Part shown: piece by piece, positions 11,001 through 18,217 of the stretch
How positions within the stretch are numbered: the first letter of the stretch is position 1
How the letters are laid out: every line of letters begins with the position of its first letter
Assembly (NCBI GenBank): GCA_023439505.1
Contig: JAEXNR010000021.1
Coordinates: forward strand, 145,675-209,674
Direction: 5' to 3'
DNA from: Bacillota bacterium
GTDB lineage: Bacteria; Bacillota; Clostridia; Lachnospirales; Lachnospiraceae
DNA length: 64,000 bases
The notes under the pieces: model-generated
Databases searched by the model: none
The model's input: the letters and a program-made list of their open reading frames with translations, nothing else
What the model was told of the DNA's origin: nothing
Program-made: the position numbers and the translations under genes

Positions 11001-12468
11001 CTCTTACCTTATAGGTCCAATTCGCCCAGGAGATATGATTTTCATTCATTTTGGACATCCATTTTTCCCAAAGGTCATGGAAAAAGTAAAAATTATATTC
11101 CCCGAAATTTACCGGTACGTTCCAGCTATTTTGAATATGAATTGCTTCCTCGATCTTTGTATCAATCAGATCATTCTGTGCATCCCAGCTCTCAGGCTGT
11201 TCCATAGCATAGGGATGCGCAGTGTATACCACATTTGTCCAGCCATAGGTGGATGGACCGGTGATGGCATCAAAGCTGCCAAGTGCACCGAAAAAAATGA
11301 TATGATCCGGATCGATTGCACGAACCGCCGTATAGAGTCTGTTCAGGAACTCATTTTTCTGATTCATCTGTTCCTGTGTCTCGGGAAAACCAAGTACAGG
11401 TTCATTCACCAGCTCATATCCTGCAATTACCGGGTTATTCTTATAATGATTTGCCAGCCCCTGCCAGATTGCTACCGTAGTATCCTGATTCCAGGTACTG
11501 GTCCACAACCGGTTCGGGTTCGGCCCGGTCTGTCCGCTGCTCGCCCATGGACTTGCACCGCCCGGGGATGCATGAAGATCGAGCACCACATAAATCCCCC
11601 GCTCTTCACAGTTCTCTACCAGCCAGTCTAGCTGTGTAAAGGCGGATGCTTTCCAGTTTCCGTTCAAATCCATCAATTCCAGCCAGCTGATGGGTACTCG
11701 CACATAATTCATTCCCATGTTACTGATATTATCCAGATCACTCTCCTGAATCCATGCATTCTGATAACCATGGATCAGTTCATCCCCCTGGGCCTGTCCA
11801 AACCGGTCATAGATGGCTTTACGCATCGTATAGTCATCGCCCATCGATAGGTTAAGTTCTGCAATTGACCAGGGATTGCTTTTGCTTTTACTCTCGTATA
11901 TGAGAATATAACGTGCTGCCTGTGCACCGCATTTCACTGTAATCGTCTGTCCGTCCTGTGTCCCTTGTGGCATATTGGACCAGCCGATCCCATCCGGTGA
12001 GATCTGAACCAGATGTCCGGCAGGAGTATTCCCTGTGGAATCTGCATCAAACGAGATAGTATCAAAGTATTGTAACGCCCCCAAATCCAGCTTGAACCAT
12101 TGCCCATCCGCCTGAGGAATACCTGTTGTCCATGCAGTATTGAGATTGCCGTCAATGGCAGCACCCGGATTGGTTCCATGAGAAGCCTGTGCAGTCCACC
12201 CCTCCCGGCTTAATCTTCCTCCCCCCAGAGGAGAAAGCCAGTCTTCCTGCATCAGCCATCCTCCAAGGTTTGTCCCATGAAGGTCTACAATTCCTCCTGA
12301 TCCGCCGTTATTTCTTATGACAGTACCGCTTGTCTTTAGAAAATCTGCCGATGTTAAATCAGCAGCTTTCACTGTCATCGGTGTCTTCCATGCCATCGTG
12401 AATACAATGGCCAGCACCAGGATAACAGATAAAACTTTTTTCCCTTTCCTTTTCCAATTGTGTAACAT
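5023..12468 (-). CDS. giant secreted GH5 glycosidase with discoidin insert and C-terminal beta-helix domain
   Basis: This is a 2481-residue multidomain secreted polysaccharidase. Signal peptide 1-36. A GH5 TIM barrel starts at 37 (NLGGWL), is interrupted by a discoidin module (about 84-209), and resumes at about 210-530 with acid/base Glu356 in NEP and probable nucleophile Glu457 in GEYN. Then come two discoidin modules (about 540-690, 690-815), two chitobiase-C-like modules (825-987), FN3 (992-1080), a right-handed beta-helix-like region (about 1085-1640), a chitobiase-C-like module, a fourth discoidin (1725-1848), and three repeats of chitobiase-C-like plus CBM6. The GH5 resembles exo-beta-1,3-glucanase/beta-1,6-glucanase subfamilies and the beta-helix part resembles proteins often mislabelled adenylyl cyclase or GH55-like, but I cannot assign that region. 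The start has AAAGGAGGG 8 bases upstream. The neighbouring GH81 gene suggests beta-1,3-glucan as a shared target (inference). Confidence 0.9.
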   Translation of the reverse strand: MLHNWKRKGKKVLSVILVLAIVFTMAWKTPMTVKAADLTSADFLKTSGTVIRNNGGSGGIVDLHGTNLGGWLMQEDWLSPLGGGRLSREGWTAQASHGTNPGAAIDGNLNTAWTTGIPQADGQWFKLDLGALQYFDTISFDADSTGNTPAGHLVQISPDGIGWSNMPQGTQDGQTITVKCGAQAARYILIYESKSKSNPWSIAELNLSMGDDYTMRKAIYDRFGQAQGDELIHGYQNAWIQESDLDNISNMGMNYVRVPISWLELMDLNGNWKASAFTQLDWLVENCEERGIYVVLDLHASPGGASPWASSGQTGPNPNRLWTSTWNQDTTVAIWQGLANHYKNNPVIAGYELVNEPVLGFPETQEQMNQKNEFLNRLYTAVRAIDPDHIIFFGALGSFDAITGPSTYGWTNVVYTAHPYAMEQPESWDAQNDLIDTKIEEAIHIQNSWNVPVNFGEYNFYFFHDLWEKWMSKMNENHISWANWTYKVRGNMQESGGGNFGFYNTDLNPVPDVNKDDAGTIAYKWSKFSTNYFTPNTEFINVVSHYTDGSIAPARRAYDKTGWTAGASVTEAGQTPGNALDQDKTTWWSTGRNQESGQWFLVDMGESKPFDQISFETTAAYSGDYPIGYELQVSNDGNSWVTLKSGPGFGNKMVLQFSQQNARYIKLIQTGSSTEKWWRIGDFNVYSQNIACNKEAYASSDLAANTAAMAFDGNFATRWESGAGDPQWIMTDLSSAYRIKGVKLHWALGGGKDYKIQVSSDRTNWNDAYTKTGGTGGVENITFSSPVTGQYVRLLGTSRNSTAGYSLLEFEVFGSAVGADEKTEPPVISPVSGTYPVWQTVRITSGTPNATIRYTLDGTIPTAVTGLVYTGAFKLQGTATITAVAFKAGMKPSDAASAEITIAIPTKVSTPVISPDTGVYADVQTVSIRVATPCDTIKYTTDGTTPTLTNGLVYEGIFTVSATATVKAAAFRSGLEDSEVGTSVITIQSVNINPPSGLSVTSETADSVSLSWTPVSGAAGYQLYRSFAGSGIYSKINDTPITTAGYTDTGLDSATYYYRVASVNASGESLRSGAVSAATTLNFGPNVKIFDPSMSAAEIQTVCDTIFNQMQYNEFGSERYALLFKPGSYNANVNVGFYTQVAGLGQRPDDVTITGSVRSEADWKGGNATMNFWRSVENFADIPTYSANPLAPAGTETWAISQAAPMRRVHIRGDLMLWDPDPNNYDGSWSSGGFISDSIIDGTIYSGSQQQFFTRNSQMAAWNDSTWNMVFVGDNGAPSGTYEDRGFTVVNQTPLISEKPFLYFNNGAYQVFVPGLRSNVSGVSWQNDMGSGTSLPMDQFVVAHPDTSTAESLNLALKNGKNILFTPGIYHLREPLRVTQANTVVLGLGLATLIPDNGTAAMTVADVDGVRIAGLLFEAGLNNAKVLLQVGPDTASANHGANPTVLSDLFFRVGGTDTGKTDLCVSVNSNDVIGDHFWIWRADHGSGVGWTENTAKNGLIVNGNNVTMYGLFCEHFNENCTIWNGNGGRVYFYQSEIAYDVPGQASFMDGAEYGYASYKVADGVTSHEAWGMGVYSYFRDAVIKLNSAIKCPVSSGVKIHNATSVFLNGNGEITHIVNNTGGTVNAGTMRTYITEYSNHVEQPQISPGTGVYAEPLTVAISDVTPGVTIRYTVDGSDPTASAGNIYTQPFTVSADTTVKAMAYKAGMNDSYTAVSVIKIDSSQAGNIALNKTGIASSGSGYLAFDGYLNTRWASDWSDYQWISVNLGSSYRITGVKLTWEYAAGRDYKIQVSGDNQNWTDAYTKTGGAGGTEQITFDQPVMGQYVRMFGTARLTGYGYSLWEFEVNGEPVEKVSAPVILPETGSYPSAQEITITSQTQGAVIRYTTDGTLPTETNGTIYTQPFIVSETTTINAVAFLSGLANSDMAGSTIIIVSPPQSLKIEAENYINMSNVATEPCSDVGGGENVGYIDTGDWMDYVISIPVTGTYTLDYRVNGWGAGAQLQLMKDGNVLVTTGTDTGNAWATVTSDPFALAAGTYTIRLNISGGGFNLNWMEFKSSAVLDKVAAPVIAPASGTYYAAQEVTITDTTQGAQIRYTTDETMPSETHGMVYAGAFLVSAAATVKAIAYKQGMTASDVATSVITISTAPQSLKIEAENYTGMSNVATEPCSDAGGGENVGYIDTGDWMDYLVNIPVSTTYTLDCRVNGWNAGAAIALMKDAALLTSAAVNTGNAWATVTSAPFELTSGIYTVRIYVAGGGFNFNWMEFKPVSVMEKVSTPQMTPASGTYSTAQEVMITDATEGAAVYYTTDGTEPSAANGSLYTGSFTVSVTTTVKAIACKSGMTDSDVTASTIIIGELEPVSIRLEAENYTGMSGVATEPCGDVGGGQNVGYIDTGDLMDYTITVAVAGTYTVDYRVNGWDAGAQIQLKKDGNTLTTTGVNTGNVWATVTSGSFQLPTGTITIRVLISGGKFNLNWMNFNMQ

Positions 12469-12770
12469 AATTTACCCTCCTTTATGATATAGTTTTTGCC
12501 GGATCAAGTTAACTCACCCCAATACGCATCCCTCCCTTAAAGAAATTTTTTTTAAAGCAATGTTAAGAAGCAGCCAAATCTTTGTAAACTTCGCCTCATT
12601 CCAGTAATCTATGGTAATGTAATTAATATCGTTATGGGACTATTAAGAGAATTACGGGTTTATCGCCCGGTCTTAAAACATTGGAAGTCAGCACAAGAAG
12701 TGTTCCTGGAGAAGGTCATTGTAATGCAGTACCGGATTTTCTTTTATTATATTGTTTTTGGGTATGTTTT
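12469..12770 (-). other. about 300-base untranslated leader of the GH5 gene
   Basis: No open reading frame of note lies here. Between the predicted promoter and the GH5 ATG there are about 300 transcribed bases. A CGGG/CCCG mini-hairpin near 12645-12662 is the only obvious local structure, and I recognise no known riboswitch. The leader could still hold a regulatory RNA or simply be long. Confidence 0.4.
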
Positions 12771-12774
12771 ACAT

Positions 12775-12803
12775 TCTATATATTTAAGGAGTTTCATTGT
12801 CAA
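12775..12803 (-). promoter_or_regulatory. predicted sigma-A promoter of the GH5-GH81 transcript
   Basis: On the minus strand, TTGACA (12798-12803) is followed by a 17-base spacer and TATAGA (12775-12780). Its position and direction suit the GH5 gene, with transcription starting near 12768. Confidence 0.55.
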
Positions 12804-12900
12804 ATTTTAACTTCTGCAATAATCGGGTAATTAAGATACGCTGAATTGATTTATTCTTAATATTGTAAGTTCTGTCAGATGATACTTTATTGACATAAGA

Positions 12901-12935
12901 ATGCAGCCAATCATCATTTTGAAGATTAGCTGCAT
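12901..12935 (-). terminator. hairpin downstream of the ABC exporter operon
   Basis: A 15-base stem (ATGCAGCCAATCATC paired with GAAGATTAGCTGCAT, two non-Watson-Crick positions) with a 5-base loop sits about 105 bases after the ATPase stop. No strong T-run follows. Confidence 0.45.
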
Positions 12936-13039
12936 CCTTATCCATTCCTGTGAAAGTTCAGGTTATCAAATATGGTTGAAATAGTGTGGCGTGCCCAGAT
13001 TCTGAATCGGTCCGGGTCCGTAATCCGTTGTCCGACCAC

Positions 13040-13919
13040 CTAATGATAAGTTTTACCGGAGATATACATATAGGCATCTTCTAATGTCACATCTGACGCA
13101 ATACAATCCATTTCCGGCTTACTATCCTTTATTATTTTTACCTGCATGCCATCTTTGTCATACAGCTTTGATGAGATATGATAAGTTTTTTCTAAAGCCC
13201 TTGCTTCCTCCTCATTTTTCACATGGCAAATCCATATATGTCCTTTCGTCTTATTTAAAAGCTCCCATACTGTTCCCGAGTAAATAAAATTTCCTTTCTT
13301 CATGACAGATAATTGATTACAGGTTGCCGCCAAATCCTCCACTACATGTGTTGAGAAAAGTATTGTTCTTCCCTCTGAGAAATCCACCAGCAAATTTCTT
13401 ATTCGCACACGCTCCTCCGGATCCAGTCCTGTGGTAGGCTCATCTACAATCAGAAAGTCCGGCTCTGTAATCAATGCCTGTATCAATCCGACCCTACGCT
13501 TCATTCCTCCGGATAGCTGTCTGTTTTTCTTGTTTTGATGTGATTTCAGACTGGTCTTATCCAAATAGAAGTCGATTCTATCCATGCAAATTTTTTTTGG
13601 TATATCAGATAACGCGCCCATATACATGAGACTTTCTTTCACTGTCAGATTTGGGTATAAATTTAATTCCTGAGGCAGATATCCAATTTTTTTTTGAATT
13701 TTTGGATAGTTATTCTCAACATACATCGTATCATCTATCGTGATTCCTTCCGGTTGTCGGTTTCAATATGGTCGTAAGTACACGCATCAGCGTTGTTTTC
13801 CCTGCCCCATTTTCTCCAAGAAGTCCGTAAATCCCCTTAGGTATTTCCAAATCCACATGATCAATTGCCATCGTTCCATTTTTGAATTTTACAGATACAT
13901 CTTTCAAATCAATACTCAT
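13040..13919 (-). pseudogene. ABC exporter ATP-binding protein, interrupted by a one-base frameshift
   Basis: The two halves make one BcrA/CcmA-type ATPase that would power the two permeases just upstream. The first 62 codons (from 13919, RBS GAGG) carry the Walker A motif GENGAGKT and run to a TGA after ..LKPTTG. The second half (from about 13736) continues in another frame with the Q-loop segment GYLPQE, signature LSGGMKRR, Walker B FLIVDEP and the H-loop STH. The frames join within GGAAGGA at about 13747-13752, where removing one A restores PTTG followed by GITIDDTMY. No long homopolymer is present, so it is not an obvious slippage site, although the zero-frame codon reached is the rare AGG. 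It may be a true mutation, a sequencing error or an unusual +1 event. If real, the exporter should be inactive or must borrow another ATPase. Confidence 0.8.
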
Positions 13920-13923
13920 ATCC

Positions 13924-14571
13924 TCATCCTCTTTTCTTCATAATAAGCGGAACCATTCCGATCAATAAGAATGACAGAACGATTTCCACCATGCTTCCAT
14001 AGACCCACTCCAAATCACCTGACCCATCTCTGAATACATAGGAGAACAAATTATAGTTACCAAAATATTGCTCACCCCATTTAGAGTAAAGAACAAGCCA
14101 CAAAACAATAGAACCACCGATACCCGCAATTTGATTACGAAGTAAATTAGAAATCGTCATTGCGAATGTACTCCAAAATATCACATCCCAGAGTATTACA
14201 AGAAGATAGCATCCATATTCCTGCATAAAAGAACGATTGCCGATATGAAAAGGTTTCTGCCAAAAGAACAGAAAATATCCGACTGCGCCTACCGTCCATA
14301 AATAGATTACCTGCAGAAAAAGTCTTCGAATAATTACTTTTTTTCTATTCGCTTTCGAAATTAAGCAAAACACTTCTCCACGTTTTGCATTCCATTCACA
14401 CAGATAAGTATCTGCACAAAAAACAGAGGCCAGAATCGCAAGATATGGTACTATCGCAATTCCAATTTCATCATATGTAGAAATCCCTCTGACAAGGCTC
14501 AAAATAATTATGAACAGAATGGAATATGCCAACTTGAATCCCTGAAGACAAATCTTCATTTCCTGCTTCAA
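13924..14571 (-). CDS. ABC-2-type exporter permease, second subunit
   Basis: This 215-residue hydrophobic protein has about six predicted membrane segments and is the short permease partner of the larger membrane protein encoded just upstream. I chose a TTG start at 14569-14571: it overlaps the TGA of the preceding gene (ATTGA), and AAGGAG, inside the end of that gene, lies 9 bases ahead. This suggests translational coupling. Earlier in-frame starts lie deep inside the upstream gene, and the next ATG begins MKICLQGFKL. The stop is 4 bases before the ATPase start. I cannot name the exported substrate. Confidence 0.75.
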   Translation of the reverse strand: MKQEMKICLQGFKLAYSILFIIILSLVRGISTYDEIGIAIVPYLAILASVFCADTYLCEWNAKRGEVFCLISKANRKKVIIRRLFLQVIYLWTVGAVGYFLFFWQKPFHIGNRSFMQEYGCYLLVILWDVIFWSTFAMTISNLLRNQIAGIGGSIVLWLVLYSKWGEQYFGNYNLFSYVFRDGSGDLEWVYGSMVEIVLSFLLIGMVPLIMKKRG

Positions 14572-15659
14572 TATACTCGTCTCCTTTTCCAAATATAAAC
14601 ACATAACCACATAACCAATGCGGATACAATAAGTAGAGATATCTGATTCCATACAGCCATAGGCGGTGGTGTCGTATCAAGAAAACTTCCCGGAAATCGT
14701 ACCATAATCGCCAATGGTCTTCCAAAATAACCATAATTGCCATTTGCATCTCTGCTGCCCATGTTGGAATAAACCATATATAGGAACAGAAGTGGTGTGG
14801 CCGGCAGCGGATTTTTAAATATCAGAGAAATGACTGCATATACAGATGCAATCATCAGCATATTTGGTAAAATATACATGGCTGACTGGGTGACAAACTC
14901 CATAATATTTACCGGTAATCCTGCTCGTCTCCCATGAACCTCATTGAGCACTCCGAATATTACCACAAATACACCCCATATCATTAATAGAATACCAAAA
15001 CCGCCTCCAATTTTTCCTGCCACATAAGAAACCGGTTTGATCGGCTTTGTATGCAAAAGCTCATACATATCCTTTCTGCTATCCCTTAGGAATAGAAATA
15101 CCATCAGTATGGTGGAAAAGAATCCCATAAAAAGCCCGCAAAAGTCCGCAAATTTTCTTCCAAAGTACCAAGAATAGCTGTGATCTTCCATCTTTTCCTT
15201 GATATATGCATTTGCCTCCTGTACCGAAGCTTTCCTCATCCCTGATTCAGAATAGTAATATCCAAAAATATGACCCGTATATACCTTCTCTCCGAGCAAC
15301 GTATTTAATTCAACATCCACATAATCCATATCTACATTTCTGTCTTTCAAGTCGCGTATTGCGTCCTTTACATCCTCTTCCGGAATATGCATTTCCTGAA
15401 TCAGATATTCCTGTGTCTGTTCTAAGGCTAATTCCCTTCTCTCTGTTTTTGTGGAAATGATGTATCCCTCCAGAATACTTCTGTCAGATATATTATCCGC
15501 TGCAAGAGACTGTATTTCCTGTTCTGTTTCAAAATAATGTAATTGCAGATATGGATGTAACATCTGAACCAGCTCTATTAAGACAAACACCATACCCAAC
15601 CACAAAATAGGGTTTTTGAGATAATTCTTTATCTCCTGTTTTATCACTGTACGCATCAT
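14568..15659 (-). CDS. ABC-2-type exporter permease with large extracytoplasmic loop
   Basis: This 363-residue protein begins with a short cytoplasmic segment and a membrane helix (about 18-36). A hydrophilic loop of about 140 residues rich in Glu and Lys follows, then about five further membrane helices from residue 165 on. That architecture is common in Firmicute ABC exporters of the bacitracin/lantibiotic-resistance or lipid-active type. It is the first gene of the three-gene exporter operon and follows the two-component system, from which a strong terminator separates it. Regulation by that system is plausible by position only. The substrate is unknown. Confidence 0.75.
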   Translation of the reverse strand: MMRTVIKQEIKNYLKNPILWLGMVFVLIELVQMLHPYLQLHYFETEQEIQSLAADNISDRSILEGYIISTKTERRELALEQTQEYLIQEMHIPEEDVKDAIRDLKDRNVDMDYVDVELNTLLGEKVYTGHIFGYYYSESGMRKASVQEANAYIKEKMEDHSYSWYFGRKFADFCGLFMGFFSTILMVFLFLRDSRKDMYELLHTKPIKPVSYVAGKIGGGFGILLMIWGVFVVIFGVLNEVHGRRAGLPVNIMEFVTQSAMYILPNMLMIASVYAVISLIFKNPLPATPLLFLYMVYSNMGSRDANGNYGYFGRPLAIMVRFPGSFLDTTPPPMAVWNQISLLIVSALVMWLCVYIWKRRRVY

Positions 15660-15707
15660 AGTGTGTCCTTTCTTTTTGATGATTCAAGGATAACAACCAA
15701 ATCACAA

Positions 15708-15741
15708 TAAAAAAGCAACGCAGATTATTTTCTGCATTGCC
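15708..15741 (-). terminator. intrinsic terminator after the histidine kinase
   Basis: On the minus strand, GCAATGCAGA and TCTGCGTTGC pair across a 6-base loop and are followed directly by TTTTTT. It closes the response-regulator/kinase transcript, so the exporter operon beyond needs its own promoter or read-through. Confidence 0.88.
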
Positions 15742-15750
15742 ATTGATTAT

Positions 15751-16929
15751 TTATATAGTAAATTGTGCTTTTACAATTGCTCCGCCATTTTTTGAATTTG
15801 CGGTCAGCAATTTACCTCCATATTTTTCACAGTAGACCCGGCAAATGTACATACCCAGTCCAAAATGTTCCAGATCATCCTGCGGATTTGAATGATAATA
15901 TGGTTTTGTTAATTTCTCTGTTTCTTCTGTAAAACCACATCCATCATCCACAATCAGCAGCTCCAAACACTTCCCGTTTTCTAATATACTCACTGTTACT
16001 ATATCCTTTGCATAAGCGAAGGCATTCGACAGAAGATTTTCTGCCACTTCAACAAACATGTCCTCGTCTATCTCCACCCATTGTGATGAGATTTGGTAGT
16101 GTATCTCTGCTTTCTTTCCGCTCATTTTCTCAAGTGTGAGTATATTCTTTTCAAGACGATTTTTCATAGAAGCAAAACTGCTTTTTCTTCGATTGATTTC
16201 CCGCCCTTCCAAAGAGGTTAACTTGCGCATGGACGCTAAGAATCGATTCAGGGCATCAATTTGATTCATACCGTCCTGTAACATTTCCATTAATGCTGCT
16301 TTATCAAAACGTTCCTCCGGAACAAACTCCAGCATCATTTCCTGATAGCCTCGAAGGACAGCCAGTGGAGAACGTATGTCATGGGCAATAGCTGCACGCA
16401 ATGTATTTTGTTCCTCTATCATTTTCCACATACGCAGATTATTATCATATAGCGTCTGCCTCATAACTTCAAACTGACTGCACAGCGTCCCAAGCTCATC
16501 CCGATTGGTGTAAGATATTTTAAAATCCAGTTCATTCTCTGTAATTCTTTCCGATGCTGCGCTTAACTCCAGTAATGGCATCTTTATTTTATTCCTGTAA
16601 AAGAGAAAAACTGCGGCTACCATACCAATTACAGAAAAAACCAGGATACTATAGGTCTCAAAAAAATCACAGGCTTCGGATAAATGATAATCCAGCTTAC
16701 TCATTGTAACTGTATCAGGACGCGGGACACTAATGCGATACCCCATTCCCTCTGATTTTTGCTGTAATCCTATAATAAAATCCTGATTAACGTATTTCCA
16801 CCAGATGTCCTGCTGACTATGTTCGGCAACTCCTATTACCAACGCACCCGTCAAAAAGCCTCCCAGAATTGCAAGTGACATATATAGGACAATTGATTTC
16901 CTAATAGAAAGATTTACTATCTTATCCAC
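15751..16929 (-). CDS. membrane sensor histidine kinase
   Basis: A two-component sensor of 392-393 residues. An N-terminal membrane helix, a short extracytoplasmic segment of about 60 residues and a second helix (about 85-107) precede a HAMP-like linker. The HisKA motif AHDIRSPLAVL contains the phospho-accepting His, and HATPase boxes follow (NLLSNAFAYA, DDGCGF, GLGMYICR). I prefer the GTG start at 16929, which overlaps the end of the response-regulator gene, with GGGA about 10 bases upstream; an ATG at 16947 is the alternative. The small sensing loop and the adjacent ABC exporter fit the intramembrane- or antimicrobial-sensing type (inference). Confidence 0.88.
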   Translation of the reverse strand: MDKIVNLSIRKSIVLYMSLAILGGFLTGALVIGVAEHSQQDIWWKYVNQDFIIGLQQKSEGMGYRISVPRPDTVTMSKLDYHLSEACDFFETYSILVFSVIGMVAAVFLFYRNKIKMPLLELSAASERITENELDFKISYTNRDELGTLCSQFEVMRQTLYDNNLRMWKMIEEQNTLRAAIAHDIRSPLAVLRGYQEMMLEFVPEERFDKAALMEMLQDGMNQIDALNRFLASMRKLTSLEGREINRRKSSFASMKNRLEKNILTLEKMSGKKAEIHYQISSQWVEIDEDMFVEVAENLLSNAFAYAKDIVTVSILENGKCLELLIVDDGCGFTEETEKLTKPYYHSNPQDDLEHFGLGMYICRVYCEKYGGKLLTANSKNGGAIVKAQFTI

Positions 16930-17591
16930 CGATATCCCATCCCCCAAACAGTTTCAATGTATTCAGCTTCTGTCCGATCAGCAAACTTTTTCCGAATACG
17001 CCTGATAATCTCTGTAATTACACGTGCGTCACCTTCCGCATCATATCCGCATACTTTTTCATAAATACGTTCTTTATCAAATACCTGCCCGGGATTCATA
17101 GAAAGAAATTCTAAGATTTCATATTCCAGCTTCGTCAAATCCACATATTCAGCTCCAATCTGCACCCTCTTTGAAATATAGTCAATGATCAGGCCATTTT
17201 TAAACCGGTATTCAGACCTTATATTATGCCGTTCTTCCCGTTTCAGATGAGCTATAATTCTAGCATCCAATTCTTTCAGGCCAAACGGTTTTACTATATA
17301 ATCATCCCCTCCTGAAAGAAGTCCATTCACCCGGTCCTGCTCCTCTATTCTTGCTGTAAGAAAAAGAATCGGACAGGATATTTTATCCCTGATCCGTCTG
17401 CATACCTCTATGCCATCGAGTCTCGGCATATTAATATCCAATAGAATTAAATCCGGATTTTCACTTACTTTCCCCAGTGCTTCTTCTCCGTTTTCGGCTG
17501 TAACCACCTGATATTCCTTTAAACTGAAATAGCCGTTCATCATTTTTAACAGCGCTTTATCATCGTCAACTATCAGAATCTTATAGTTCAA
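16917..17591 (-). CDS. OmpR-family response regulator
   Basis: Receiver domain (phosphoacceptor Asp in ILLDINMPRLDG, Lys in VKPF) followed by a winged-helix DNA-binding domain ending in the typical WGMGYRW. It is paired with the overlapping kinase gene. Start choice: a strong Shine-Dalgarno GAGGTGAT lies right before a TTG at 17589-17591 (NYKILIVDDD follows). The ATG at 17595-17597 would overlap that site, so TTG is likelier. Expected targets are the flanking ABC exporter genes and itself; no binding site is evident. Confidence 0.9.
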   Translation of the reverse strand: MNYKILIVDDDKALLKMMNGYFSLKEYQVVTAENGEEALGKVSENPDLILLDINMPRLDGIEVCRRIRDKISCPILFLTARIEEQDRVNGLLSGGDDYIVKPFGLKELDARIIAHLKREERHNIRSEYRFKNGLIIDYISKRVQIGAEYVDLTKLEYEILEFLSMNPGQVFDKERIYEKVCGYDAEGDARVITEIIRRIRKKFADRTEAEYIETVWGMGYRWIR

Positions 17592-17805
17592 TCCCATCAC
17601 CTCTATGCCATTTTACCGCTAAAAAGTCAACAAATAAACAATAAACCTTTCCTTGTATAAATTGTGAATTGGTATACTTACAGGCAGCACGCCAATCCAG
17701 CAATGTTCTTTATAATTTTCTTTCGTTTCCCGTATTATAACATATTTCCGGAGACTAATAAAATACTTTGTAAGGTGTACCCTTACCCTCGTTTACTAAT
17801 GGTGA

Positions 17806-17834
17806 TTGACAAATAATCGTATTAGTGGTATATT
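17806..17834 (+). promoter_or_regulatory. sigma-A promoter of the DUF3796-Xre-M23 operon
   Basis: TTGACA (17806-17811), a 17-base spacer and TATATT (17829-17834) give a near-consensus promoter pointing into the operon. The expected start site is about 17841. Confidence 0.75.
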
Positions 17835-17865
17835 TTTAACATAAAGTTAGAAATATACCACTAAT
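17821..17865. promoter_or_regulatory. perfect 15-base inverted repeat over the promoter (likely operator)
   Basis: ATTAGTGGTATATTT (17821-17835) is exactly inverted at 17851-17865, with a 15-base spacer. The left arm contains the -10 box and the right arm ends next to the GGAGG ribosome site. The left arm lies upstream of the predicted start site, so the repeat would not fold in the mRNA and is better read as a DNA operator, probably for the Xre protein of this operon. Confidence 0.65.
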
Positions 17866-17875
17866 GGAGGATACT

Positions 17876-18214
17876 ATGAAAATAAATAAATTAGGGTTTT
17901 TATCCCTCCTGGCTCTTTTGGGGATTCTGGGATTTACTATCGATAAACCACTGTATGGATTTTTCGGATTTGCTTATTACTTCCGATACTTTTTTATTAC
18001 ACCTGATGAGCTGTTTCAACAGAATGTCAGAAGAGCAGCAAGTGTTGGTTTCTTTTCAGGCCTTTGGGCTTGCGGACTTGCGATTGCAATTCATTACTTA
18101 TTTCCTGCTTTTATGTCCGGCAATATGGCATTGGCATCCTGCTATGTTGTTTCTACCTTCTGTTTTACCATCGCACTTTTGGTTCTTGAGATAAAAGAGC
18201 AAAAGGAGGACTAA
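17876..18214 (+). CDS. DUF3796-type small membrane protein
   Basis: A 112-residue protein with an N-terminal hydrophobic segment (LGFLSLLALLGILGF), an aromatic stretch (YGFFGFAYYFRYFF), and two further helices at about 55-75 and 80-100. This matches the DUF3796 pattern of unknown function, often found next to small Xre regulators in Firmicutes. The start at 17876 follows GGAGG. An in-frame ATG at 17864 lies within the inverted repeat and leaves no room for a binding site. The next gene begins 3 bases after the stop. Its N-terminal motif resembles that of the M23-like protein two genes on. Confidence 0.75.
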   Translation: MKINKLGFLSLLALLGILGFTIDKPLYGFFGFAYYFRYFFITPDELFQQNVRRAASVGFFSGLWACGLAIAIHYLFPAFMSGNMALASCYVVSTFCFTIALLVLEIKEQKED

Positions 18215-18217
18215 ACC

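Noticed and set aside
11035..11631. 198-codon plus-strand reading frame antisense to the GH5 catalytic domain
   Set aside because: It is a frame shadow of the barrel coding sequence with no RBS or family features.
12469..12800. Possible riboswitch in the GH5 leader
   Set aside because: I compared it by eye with c-di-GMP, purine, T-box and other common layouts and found no matching core.
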